The notes under the pieces are model-generated. The model was not told where the DNA came from, searched no databases, and was given only the letters and a program-made list of their open reading frames with translations. 64,000 nt of DNA, from assembly GCA_963762885.1 (NCBI GenBank), contig CAVXNH010000044.1, forward strand, positions 1 through 64,000, in the 5' to 3' direction. The position numbers and the translations under genes were made by a program. Numbering within the stretch: position 1 is the first letter of the stretch; each line of letters begins with the position of its first letter. Below are positions 1 through 7,960 of the stretch, in pieces. The stretch comes from JASHVB01 sp963762885. Its GTDB lineage: Bacteria; Pseudomonadota; Alphaproteobacteria; Acetobacterales; Acetobacteraceae.

Positions 1-953
1 TCGATCCGATCTATCTGGTCTGGCTGTTCGTCGCGATCTCGGCGGTGCTCGCGGTCGAGGCGGTGTATCTGACCTGCTTTAAGGCGGCGTCCTATCGCAG
101 CAAGATCAATCGCCGGCGGATGATCTCGAAGGACCGCACCGATCGCGAAAGCGTGCTCTCGGAATTGCGCCGCGAACGCGGCCTCACCGCGGGCGGCGAT
201 TATCAGCTCAATCTCGTCGCGCTCAATCGGCTGATCCTGCAGTCCGGCCTCACCATCGGCATCACCCGGCTCATCATCGTCGTCATTGTCCTCGCCGTCG
301 TCGCCTTCGCGGCCGACATGATGTTCCGCGGCAGCTACTTGAAGCCGCTGCGGCGGGTTTGTTCAGCGCCACGGTGCTGCCGATCTTCATCCTCAAAACG
401 CTGCGCAGCCGGCGGCAAAAGCAATTCGCCGCCCAGTTCCCCGACGCGCTCGATATCATCGTGCGCAGCCTGCGCGCCGGCCATCCGGTGCCGATCGCCA
501 TCACCATGGTGGGGCGCGAAATGAAGGACCCGATCGGCTCGGAATTCGGCATCGTGTCGGACGAGATCACCTACGGCGCCGAGCTCGAAACCGCGATGCG
601 AAATCTCTATGCCGCATCGGCTCCGACGATCTGCCGCTGTTCGTCACCGCGGTCGCCATCCAGGGCTCGACCGGCGGCAATCTCGGCGAGATTCTGGGAA
701 ACCTGTCCGGCGTCATCCGCCAGCGATTTAAGATCGGCGCAAGATCCGCGCGCTCGCCGCCGAAGGCCGCGCCTCGGCGATGATTCTCTCGGCGCTGCCG
801 ATCGGCATGTTCCTGGTCATCCAATTCATCGCGCCGGATTTCTACGCGTCGGTGTGGAGCGAGCCGCTGACCAAGGAATTGTTGTTCGCCGCCGCCGGCT
901 GGATGTCGGTCGGCAATCTGGTGATGTTCAAGATGGTCAACTTCAAGATTTAG
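1..953 (+). pseudogene. tadB: TadB-like type II/IV secretion platform protein, 5'-partial and frameshifted
   Basis: Inner-membrane platform protein of the Tad system that assembles Flp pili. About 317 codons remain, close to the full family length, so only the first residues lie outside the window. The N-terminal part has a hydrophobic segment (about 240-320). It is followed by the T2SSF domain with the family-typical stretch PDALDIIVRSLRAGHP and, in a third frame, VTAVAIQGSTGGNLGEIL, ending in hydrophobic segments and a stop at 951-953. Three one-base losses are apparent near 350, 612 and 742; each restores a perfect family match in the next frame. tadC follows directly, the usual order. Either a pseudogene or three sequencing errors. 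Confidence 0.8.
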
Positions 954-984
954 AGCGGGCTAGGATGAGATTGTCACAGCAGAG

Positions 985-1045
985 TTCATCCGGGCCCCGC
1001 GAAAGCGGGGACCCGGAGTCCGATTCCCGCTTGCGCGGGAATGAG
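985..1045. repeat. Intergenic palindromic repeat between tadB and tadC
   Basis: Two hairpins in series (GGGCCCCGC/GCGGGGACCC and TTCCCGC/GCGGGAA), beginning with TTCATCC and ending with GAATGAG. The same core, CGAAAGCGGGGACCC, recurs at the module 9/10 junction of the TPR array near 34050-34107. It is therefore a dispersed palindromic element rather than a gene-specific terminator. Confidence 0.65.
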
Positions 1046-1081
1046 CGGAGAGCCGCGCCGACACGATCAGGATGCCCCGTG

Positions 1082-2037
1082 ATGGACCCTGGCACCCCAC
1101 TGAGCTGGTTCGGCGACAACGCAGCGACCATGCTGAGCGTGCTGATTTTCCTCGCCGCCGGCACGCTCGCTTTCGCCGGCATGCTCGGCGTGCGGGCGCG
1201 CGAAGCGGTGCGCCGCCGCGCCGCGACCGTCGGCGTCGAGGACGGCGCACCGGGCGGCCGCCGCGCCATGCGCTATTCGGGCCTCAAAGCGGCGCAAAAG
1301 CTCGTCGACTATACGACCAAGCATTATTCCTCGGTCGACACCAACGACGTCAAACAGCTGCGCCGCCGGCTGATCGAAGCCGGCATCTACGATCCGCACG
1401 GAGCGGCTTATTTCTTCCTCGCTCGCGTCACGCTCGCGATCGGGCTGGCGGCTGCCGTCTATGCCGGGCTGCCGCTGACCGGCCTCCGCGTCCAAACCTC
1501 GCTCTGGCTCTTCGTCATGTGCGGCGGCGTGCTCGGTTATCTGTTGCCGAGCCTTTATCTCGACCGCCGCATCAAAGCCCGCCGCCGCGAACATCAGGCG
1601 GGCTTCCCGGATTTCATGGATCTGTTGGTGGTCTGCGCCGATGCCGGCCTCGCCATGGAGGCGGCGCTCGACCGCGTCGGCCGCGAGCTCGGCGTGGCGT
1701 ATCCCTCGCTCGCCGCCAACATACACATGGCGAAACTCAAATCCGCGCCGGCCGCACCACGACGAATGGCTCGACCACTCGGCGACCGGCTCGGCCTCGA
1801 CGAGGCGCGCTCGTTCGCCACCCTGATCCAGCAATCCGACGAACTCGGGTCCTCGATCGGCGAGCGCTCCGCGTCTATTCCGACGACATGCGCCACAAGC
1901 GGCTGTCGCGCGCCGAGGAGAAAGCCTACAGCCTGCCGGCGAAGCTCGCGGTGCCGATGATGATCTGCATCTTCCCGGTGCTGTTCATCGTCATTCTCTG
2001 CCCGGTCATCGTGCGGCTGGCGACCGGGAATTGGTGA
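1082..2037 (+). pseudogene. tadC: TadC-like type II secretion F-domain protein, frameshifted
   Basis: Second platform protein of the Tad/Flp pilus apparatus, partner of TadB. About 318 codons from ATG 1082, the normal family size. A hydrophobic helix lies at residues about 17-35, two more near residues 115-160, then the T2SSF domain (FPDFMDLLVVCADAGLAMEAALDRV) and a C-terminal membrane helix near residues 290-312. The frame breaks between 1735 and 1785 with two compensating indels, where the expected NIHMANLEIRAGRTTTEWL is garbled. It breaks again near 1868, after which SDDMRHKRLSRAEEKAYSLP is read in another frame to the stop at 2035-2037. The partner tadB shows the same kind of damage. Confidence 0.82.
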
Positions 2038-2050
2038 GAGTTTCCCTAGT

Positions 2051-2175
2051 CCTCCCCCGTTTACGGGGGAGGCCGGCACGCAACGCGTGCCGGGTGAGGG
2101 TAGGTCTCTGCGCCGGCGCAAGCTTCGCGGCCGCAGCCCCTCACCCAAGCCTCTCCCGCAAGCGGGAGAGGGCTA
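2051..2175. repeat. Intergenic palindrome cluster downstream of tadC
   Basis: Contains CCTCCCCCGTTTACGGGGGAGG, GGCACGCAACGCGTGCC and CCTCTCCCGCAAGCGGGAGAGG-type hairpins joined by GGGTGAGGG/CCCTCACCC arms, so the whole block can fold on itself. The CTCTCCCGC...GCGGGAGAG hairpin is the same family seen near 41285, 44250, 46080, 59240 and 60990. Confidence 0.6.
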
Positions 2176-2271
2176 AGGCCATCCCCGCAGCGGGGCGCTA
2201 AATCCCTCCTTAACCGCGCTCCGCTAGCCTGCCTCGTCCGGGGGATCCGCTTAAAAGCGCGGGGCGTGGTC

Positions 2272-2510
2272 ATGGCGATCCAGAAAGCGCGTTTGTTGCT
2301 CCTTGTCGCGGCGGGCTTGAGCCTGCTTGCCGGTTGCGGGCGTCCCCGCCATTCGGCGATGCGTCGGCGTCCGAAACGCCGGCCCCGGCCGCGGCAAACT
2401 CCGATATCACCGGCTCCATCCCGATGCCGCCCTCCGCACATCCCGCCGCCCAGGCGCAGCTTCCGCCGCCCGCGGCCCCGCCCTTCATCATTCTCGGCGT
2501 CGGCTACTGA
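2272..2510 (+). pseudogene. Small lipoprotein near the tad genes, frameshifted
   Basis: Starts with a lipoprotein signal peptide (MAIQKARLLLLVAAG then lipobox SLLAGC, Cys about residue 22) and so would be anchored in the outer membrane. After one missing base near 2345 the frame continues as a Pro/Ala-rich tail (GDASASETPAPAAANSDITG ... PPFIILGVGY) to the TGA at 2508-2510. Total about 79 residues. A short lipoprotein after tadC could take the place of tadD or a pilus accessory lipoprotein, but no TPRs are present and no function can be assigned. GTG 2266 is an alternative start. Confidence 0.55.
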
Positions 2511-2962
2511 CCGGCCGGCTCGGCCCGGGCGAGGAATTCCTTAACCCGCCTCGCCTAGCCTGTTCCGGCCGCTGCTGTCCGCCCATCGCCTTGTTTGGTG
2601 CCTCGCTTATTGTTTCTTTTGGGCCTGGGCTGCGATCCGCTTCATCGGCGGATCGGCCGGGCGTACCCGGATGCGTCATCATCGAACCTTGCCGTTGACC
2701 ACAGTCCGAATGGTCACCCGAGGTGAGCAATTACCGGTCTGCTTTACGACGGAGACCTCGGCCCGCGCTCGCTTTATCTGCCACGGCGCACCCGACAGTC
2801 GTTGCTCTGCCGGCGCACGCGTAAAATTGCGCGAAGGCACCCGCACACGCGCCTCGTCGTCAGGGCGCCGAATGACGGCCGAAGTGTCAGATTTTTTACA
2901 CACGGAAATTTGATGGACCTCCAAACTAACAAAATGTTCCTGATTTCAAAGCCCTAATAAGA

Positions 2963-2978
2963 TGGCCCGGGAATTGCT
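2963..2978 (+). promoter_or_regulatory. Sigma-54 (RpoN) -24/-12 promoter for the PEP-CTERM gene
   Basis: TGGCCCGGGAATTGCT matches the consensus TGGCACG-N4-TTGCW with one mismatch. The invariant GG (2964-2965) and GC (2976-2977) are exactly 10 bases apart. The GC lies 46 bases before the GTG start at 3023, giving a short leader. PEP-CTERM genes in other bacteria are known to depend on RpoN with the PrsK/PrsR two-component system. No RpoN activator is encoded in the window. Confidence 0.7.
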
Positions 2979-3022
2979 AAATGCTTACCGTCGTTGGTTT
3001 TCACCCTCAGGGAGGCAAATCC

Positions 3023-4087
3023 GTGACGCGTGTACGCACCACGAAAGCGGTCGCCGTGATCGGGCTCGCGGCTTCTCTCGCAGCGGCTATTCCCAGCGCC
3101 TATGCGAACGTCACCTTCTCGACCTTCGTCTCCGGTGCCGACATCGCCGCTGTGGAAGGTCTGAACCACTCCACCATCGCATTTAACTACACTGGCACGG
3201 GCTTCGTCGGTTCGGTGTACATTGGAACCGATAATAACCAGCTCTACTCGACCAATCTGAGTGGCGGAAATGTGCAGCCGTTCGGCCAGCCGCTTCCGGG
3301 CTTCGGGAGTGAAGTCGTCATTGGCGTGGGATTGGGCCAGAGTGGATTCGCCGCGGGTGCCGTCTACGCGGGTAACGGTCAGGGCAACCAGATTTACCTC
3401 GTCCCCAGCAGTGGGGCGCCGTCGCTGTTCACCACTTTGCCGGATGGCGGGAACGTCCGGCAGATTTTCTTCGATCCCGGCAGTAATTTCGGCGGGAATA
3501 TGCTGGTCACCACGAACTACGGGGATGTCTACAAGATCACCTCCAGCGGGAACGTCTCTCTGCTCGCTTACCTAGGCGCGGACTCGGAAGGCATGGACAT
3601 CGCCTCCAGCACCTTCGGCCCCTATTCCGGCGACCTGCTGGTTGGGTCGGAAGGCACCGGAGACCTCCACGCCATCACCCCAGCGGGAGCGGTTTTTCTG
3701 GTTGCCAGCGACATAGACGAGGCTGAGACGGTCAGCACCGTGCCCACGAACATCTGCAGTTCGAACAACCCGCTGCAGGGCTTTTACGTTGCGAATTACC
3801 CGATCGATATCCAGAAGGCCCCCGCCAGCGATTTCTGCGCCTACGCGGGTGATGCTATCGTCACCGAGGAGATCAACGGCGGACCATCGCCGGTGAACGT
3901 TGTGGCCTGGACCGGCTCCGGCTACTCGGTGACGCCCATCGGCAACCTGCCGGGCCAGTCGGAGGACGGTATCTTCGTGTCCGCGCAGCGGATCAGTGAC
4001 GTAGGTGCCCCGGAGCCGGCCAGCCTGTTGCTGCTCGGATCCGCGCTGGGTGGATTGGGTTTGCTGGGCCGCCGCCGCCGCGGCTGA
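3023..4087 (+). CDS. PEP-CTERM sorting domain protein (secreted, surface or biofilm associated)
   Basis: About 354 residues. GTG 3023 is chosen as the start because AGGGAGG lies at 3009-3015, seven bases upstream, and the frame then begins MTRVRTTKAVAVIGLAAS, a clean signal peptide ending near SAYA. The body is Gly/Asn/Ser-rich with repeated beta-propeller-like strands and three or four cysteines. The end is a canonical PEP-CTERM tail: APEPASLLLLGSALGGLGLL followed by GRRRRG (PEP motif, hydrophobic helix, basic cluster). Such proteins are exported by Sec, then cut and transferred by an exosortase; no exosortase is in the window. The preceding sigma-54 promoter and the following strong hairpin make it a single-gene transcription unit. 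The precise role is unknown. Confidence 0.88.
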   Translation: MTRVRTTKAVAVIGLAASLAAAIPSAYANVTFSTFVSGADIAAVEGLNHSTIAFNYTGTGFVGSVYIGTDNNQLYSTNLSGGNVQPFGQPLPGFGSEVVIGVGLGQSGFAAGAVYAGNGQGNQIYLVPSSGAPSLFTTLPDGGNVRQIFFDPGSNFGGNMLVTTNYGDVYKITSSGNVSLLAYLGADSEGMDIASSTFGPYSGDLLVGSEGTGDLHAITPAGAVFLVASDIDEAETVSTVPTNICSSNNPLQGFYVANYPIDIQKAPASDFCAYAGDAIVTEEINGGPSPVNVVAWTGSGYSVTPIGNLPGQSEDGIFVSAQRISDVGAPEPASLLLLGSALGGLGLLGRRRRG

Positions 4088-4100
4088 ATTCGCGAGACTG

Positions 4101-4130
4101 GGTTTGCACCGTCCAAAGACGGTGCAAACC
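4101..4130 (+). terminator. Perfect hairpin after the PEP-CTERM gene
   Basis: GGTTTGCACCGTC, loop CAAA, GACGGTGCAAACC: a perfect 13-bp stem 14 bases after the stop codon. No T-tract follows, so it may act as an mRNA-stabilising end or a bidirectional terminator rather than a classic intrinsic terminator. Confidence 0.6.
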
Positions 4131-4169
4131 ACAGATCTCTCTCGTTACGCTCGAACCAATATTCGCCCG

Positions 4170-4363
4170 CTACTGCATCGCGACAGCCGCTCCGAGCAGC
4201 GCGAGGCCTTCGGCGACGGACACGAACTCCCCGCCGCCGGCGAGTTTCTCCACCCCGAACCGCTGCTCGAACAACCGCCGAACGGCGGGAACGAACGCCG
4301 TGCCCCCCGTAAGGAACACCCGGTCGATCGCCTCGGCCGGCAGTGCGGCTTCCTCCAACACCC
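4170..4363 (-). pseudogene. Truncated duplicate of the Hsp70-family gene C-terminus
   Basis: About 60 codons, nearly identical to the last 60 of the Hsp70-like gene at 14312-15544: LEEAALPAEAIDRVFLTGGT, then AFVPAVRRLFEQRFGVEKLA and GGGEFVSVAEGLALLGA. Homology runs from about 4188 to 4362 and then stops abruptly. About 15 bases later a palindromic element (4377-4450) begins. The end differs from the parent (AAVAMQ stop instead of GAG stop). No start codon or promoter of its own can be recognised, so it is a non-functional remnant of a partial duplication. Confidence 0.8.
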
Positions 4364-4376
4364 GATTGTCGGCTTC

Positions 4377-4450
4377 GGTGAAGATTTTCGGACGCCGGCC
4401 ATCGCTGGCCGTGCGTCCGGGCACCGGGCCAGCGTACGGAAACCTTCACC
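4377..4450. repeat. Dispersed palindromic element, copy 1
   Basis: GGTGAAGATTTTCGGACGCC at the left and the near-complement ending AACCTTCACC at the right form an imperfect 74-bp palindrome. A second copy with the same arms sits at 11427-11497. It abuts the truncated Hsp70 fragment, suggesting a role in the rearrangement. Confidence 0.65.
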
Positions 4451-4574
4451 ACCACGGTCATTCATTGGTCGATACGCTCATCCCGAAAGCGGCCGTGCGC
4501 AGCGCTCACGGCATGGTTGAGGCGCCTTTCGCAGACTGGCGCGTCGCCTTTTTTGCATCGGACCTGCTGGCAAG

Positions 4575-5608
4575 TTACCGAGCCGGGTAGGCAAGCGCTC
4601 TCGGAGCGCCTAAGCTTTCCGCCCGCATCAGGACACGGCCGAAGGGCCGGCCCTCCATCAGATGGCGCACCGCCTCCGCCGCCTCGGACAGCGGAAACAC
4701 CTTGGCGATGGTCGGCTTGATACTCCCCTCGGCGAGGTACCCGAGCAACGCTTTCTGCGCCGCAGCCAAAGTTTCCGGCGCGAAGGCCCTCAAGGTGAAG
4801 CCACGCACCGTCGCGGCCTTCCAGATGATGTCTGTCAGATTGATATGGGCTTCTCTGCCGGCCGCATAGCCGACGACCGCATAGGTTCCGCCGGAGGCCA
4901 AACAGCCAAGGGCCTCGCCCGTCAGAGTTCCGCCCACACCATCGATAACCACGTCAACGCCCTTGCCGCCGGTCATTCGCATCACACCGTCCCTCAGGTT
5001 TTCGCTGGAGAGATCGACAATGTGCTCGTATCCGGCGGCGCGCGCCTGTTCCGCCCTCGCGGTCGTGGTCGCCGTTGAGGCCGCAACCGACGCGCCAAGT
5101 TTTCGGGCGATCTGGACGCTTTCCATGCCGACGGCGCCGCCGATGCCGGGCGCCAGGACCGTCTGCCCTGGCTTGAACGCTGCATACTCCGTCAGTACGA
5201 GGTATCCTGTGATATAGCCGGCACCAGCAAGGTAAGCGGCGGCATGCGCGTCATCGATATGTGCGGGCACATGCGTCAGCCCCGCCGCCGGAGCTGAGAC
5301 AAGTTCTCGCCAGGTTCCATCGACGAGCAAGCCGAAGCCCCGCCCCGTCACGAAGACGCGTTCGCCCGGCTTGAAATGTTCCACTGTCGATTCGACACAA
5401 CTCCCATGCCGGTCTGCCCGCCGACCCGCGGCAAATTCTCTCGGGTGGCGAAGAAGATCTGACCGGCACGGACTGTGTCATCGAGCGGATTGACGCCCAG
5501 CGTCCGCATTCGGACGAGCACCTCACCCGCCACTGGGTAGGGCTGCGCGAGTTCAACTAGCCTGTTCTCCTCATACCCGCCGTAAGCGCGATATTGGATC
5601 GCCTTCAT
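4575..5608 (-). CDS. Zinc-independent alcohol dehydrogenase / quinone oxidoreductase family protein, frameshifted
   Basis: MDR-superfamily NAD(P)H-dependent oxidoreductase, about 344 residues. The N-terminal GroES-like half begins MKAIQYRAYGGYEENRLVEL at ATG 5608 and contains GVNPLDDTVRAG, the quinone-reductase signature lacking the zinc ligands. The C-terminal half holds the Rossmann fold with VLAPGIGGAVGMESVQIARK and VDVVIDGVGG. The halves are in different frames, with one indel near 5395 after VGGQTGMGVV. It lies downstream of, and on the same strand as, the NTF2-like and SDR genes; all three may be controlled by the TetR gene divergent at 7136. Substrate unknown. Confidence 0.8.
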
Positions 5609-5819
5609 AAGTCCGGTCTCCTTGCAGCTCGTGTAGTTTGCAACGTGCGCCCTGCCCCACGACGCTCCGGAGTTGATCCGGTCAGGTTCCGGCGCGACGC
5701 GCTCTCTTATGGTGTCCAAATTCCGTTGGCGGGTTGCAGGTCACCGCGGGACTTGGAATTAGCTTTGGCGGGCAAGCCTGCCGTTTCCTAAAAGACGAAC
5801 CGACTCGGCTTTGCCCAGC

Positions 5820-6351
5820 CTAGCCCTTGACGGTCGGGGTTGGTGGAACCGGCAAGATGATTTCTGTAGCGACCTTCCAGTCATCCGCGATTTTGATCCA
5901 ATCGATGATCATCAAAAACGGCTTGGGCGTGCCGTCCTGACCTGCATACGACACCGTAATGGTCACCGGGGCATATGACTCGGCCAGGTCGGCGGTTAAG
6001 CCGACTACCTTGAGCTTGGACAGGTTGGGTGTGAGGTACGACAGGCCCGGAGCTCGCTATATCGTGCAGCTTCTGATCTATCGCGTCGTTTCCCCAAAAT
6101 CCCGCCCAGTTCCCTTCGGATTGGACAGCGCCCTTGGCAACCAGAAGGGCCGACGGCGATTGCCAGAACATGGCGTGCAGGGCCTTGAGATCGTGCCTGT
6201 TTGCCAACGCCATGAGCTCACCGAACCGCGCCCCGATCGTGTGCAAAGTCGCCGCGCTCAGCGGGTCCTGATAAGCTGCGGGCGCTGCGGGCGCCGATCC
6301 CGCCGACAGGCCGGTCGCGATGAAGGCGGCTGCGAGAAGCGTTTTGTGCAT
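5820..6351 (-). CDS. Exported NTF2/SnoaL-like protein, frameshifted
   Basis: About 177 residues from ATG 6351. The signal peptide MHKTLLAAAFIATGLSAGSA is followed by a cone-fold-type domain: a helix pair including FGELMALANRHDLKALHAMF, then strands. One extra base near 6048 shifts the frame; in the corrected frame it reads LSYLTPNLSKLKVVGLTADL ... ITVSYAGQDGTPKPFLMIID to a TAG at 5820-5822. Conserved W and D residues near the end (DWIKIADDWKVATEII) fit the NTF2-like fold. A periplasmic ligand-binding or enzyme role is possible; the family is too broad for an exact call. Confidence 0.62.
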
Positions 6352-6482
6352 GATCGCTGTCCTGGGTGATTTGCGAAGGTTGATGAGGGCCGGTTTCAGC
6401 CTTTGGTGCCCTGTGGCCGTCCGGCAGCCTCGAGGATGAGCCTTTTGCTTGTGGGCGGCGACGAGGCCTTGACGCGTGATCG

Positions 6483-7037
6483 TCAGGCTGCCGCGCGGTA
6501 ACGGTCCGCCGCGTGGGCTTGCATGAAATTGGGCAGCATCGCCTGCCGCGCGGCTTCCAGGGCGCTCCATTGGCCGGCATCCGGCAAAGGCGGAATGGTC
6601 ACGGTTTCACGACGATCGAAGCCGACAAGAGCCGCGTCCACCAGTTCACCCGTCGCCATGGCCGCAGGCAGCGTATTCACGTCACGGCCGGAGCGCTCCC
6701 AGATTTCCGTGCGGATGGCGCTGGGGAGCACGGCCTGCACGTAGACGCCTTTGGGAGAAAGCTCGAGATGAAGGCCCTGGCTCAGGAAAAGCACGAAGGC
6801 CTTGGTCGCTCCGTAAACGGTGAGGCCGATTTCCGGAGCCAGCCCAACCACCGAGCCAAGGTTGACGATCGACCCTCTGCCCGCCGCCACGAGGCGCGGT
6901 GCGATCGCGTTGGCCATCCGGGCAACATCGCGCGCCACCAGAACAACGTCATGGCCACGGCGGGCGAAACGATCGGCGTAAACGGCGCCAATGCCGGCCG
7001 AAGCGCCGGTGATAAGCACGGTGGGTTTCACGCTCAT
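6483..7037 (-). CDS. Short-chain dehydrogenase (SDR) with a large internal deletion
   Basis: 184 residues, against about 260 for close SDR relatives. The cofactor motif TGASAGIG is at residues 10-17 and the catalytic YGATK about residues 75-79. Between VVLVARDVARM and ANAIAPRLVAAGRG about 70-80 residues are missing, including the NNAG strand and the catalytic Asn, while the frame stays open. The C-terminus is complete (AVLPSAIRTEIWERSGRDV ... VGFDRRETVTIPPLPDA). The protein should therefore fold poorly or be inactive unless it is an assembly artefact. It is divergently transcribed from the TetR gene at 7136 with paired operator-like sites between them. Confidence 0.8.
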   Translation of the reverse strand: MSVKPTVLITGASAGIGAVYADRFARRGHDVVLVARDVARMANAIAPRLVAAGRGSIVNLGSVVGLAPEIGLTVYGATKAFVLFLSQGLHLELSPKGVYVQAVLPSAIRTEIWERSGRDVNTLPAAMATGELVDAALVGFDRRETVTIPPLPDAGQWSALEAARQAMLPNFMQAHAADRYRAAA

Positions 7038-7064
7038 TGAAGGATGCTCCTGGTTAGCGTATTC

Positions 7065-7104
7065 ATGACGTTCGTCATGTTGCCGCTTACATGACGAGTA
7101 TCAT
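7065..7104. promoter_or_regulatory. Paired palindromic operator sites for the TetR regulator
   Basis: Two 14-bp sites 26 bases apart in the divergent SDR/tetR gap: ATGACGTTCGTCAT (7065-7078, perfect inverted repeat) and ATGACGAGTATCAT (7091-7104, imperfect). The shared pattern ATGAC-N3-YRTCAT is typical in size and symmetry for TetR-family operators. The sites cover both likely promoters, so the regulator probably represses the SDR cluster and itself. Confidence 0.6.
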
Positions 7105-7135
7105 ATATAATGTCAAGGCGGTTCTGGAGAGAAAG

Positions 7136-7759
7136 ATGCGAGTAAGCCGCGAACAGGTGACAGAGAACCGACGCACCATCCTGGAGGCCGCGGGCCGGCT
7201 GTTTCGGGAGCATGGATTCGAGGCCGTCACGGTCGCGGAGATCATGCAGGCGGCCGGGCTTACGCACGGCGGTTTCTACGGCTACTTCGCCTCCAAGGAC
7301 GAGCTGATCGCCGGCGCGCTCGCCGACGTGCTGGCGAAACGGCCCGAGCCCTCAGGCAACCTCGCGACCTATGCCGCCGGATATCTGTCGCCGACGCATC
7401 GCGATAACCGAGCGGCCGGATGTCCCACCGCTGCCTTGGCCGGGGAGACGATCCGCCTGGCCGGTCGCGCGCGCACGGAGATGACAACTGGCCTCAAACG
7501 GCAGATCGAACGTCTCAGTCGCATCGCCGCAGGCGAGACTGCCGCTCAGAAGCGTCAGGCGGCGATTGGCAGTTGGGCAGCGATGGTGGGCGCCATGATC
7601 ATGGCGCGTGTGAGCGACGACCCCGCTCTGTCGGGCGAGATACTGGACCAGACGCGTACCTGGCTGGAAGCCCAGGGCAAAGATCATGAGCAGCGCGATC
7701 CGCAGCATCGCGCGACACGGTCCCGACATGCGCGTGGATCTCGTGCGCGCAGATCTTGA
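7136..7759 (+). CDS. TetR/AcrR family transcriptional regulator
   Basis: 207 residues from ATG 7136, which has GGAGAG four bases upstream. The N-terminal helix-turn-helix is clear (NRRTILEAAGRLFREHGFEA, then VTVAEIMQAAGLTHGGFYGYFASKDELI). The C-terminal ligand domain resembles the TetR_C subfamily found next to SDR and oxidoreductase genes (GCPTAALAGETIRLAGRART, KRQAAIGSWAAMVGAMIMAR). The last about 25 residues are Arg/His-rich and low in complexity, which may reflect a shifted or extended end. It is divergent from the damaged SDR gene and probably represses the SDR, NTF2-like and oxidoreductase cluster. The effector is unknown. Confidence 0.88.
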   Translation: MRVSREQVTENRRTILEAAGRLFREHGFEAVTVAEIMQAAGLTHGGFYGYFASKDELIAGALADVLAKRPEPSGNLATYAAGYLSPTHRDNRAAGCPTAALAGETIRLAGRARTEMTTGLKRQIERLSRIAAGETAAQKRQAAIGSWAAMVGAMIMARVSDDPALSGEILDQTRTWLEAQGKDHEQRDPQHRATRSRHARGSRARRS

Positions 7760-7960
7760 GGCGGTCACGGCCTGCATAATCGATCGAATGACCGCTTCGG
7801 CGCGCTGCTTGTCCAAAGCTGCCGTTCCCCTTTCGGCCAACACCGGACATTCCGCACAGGCCGCTTTGAGCCAGCCAGCAGATACTCGGTCGCAGGCGCC
7901 GACCGGGGAGGCTGAACACCACCGGACGGCCGCGCCGCACAGTCGGGGAAGCCTTAGATG

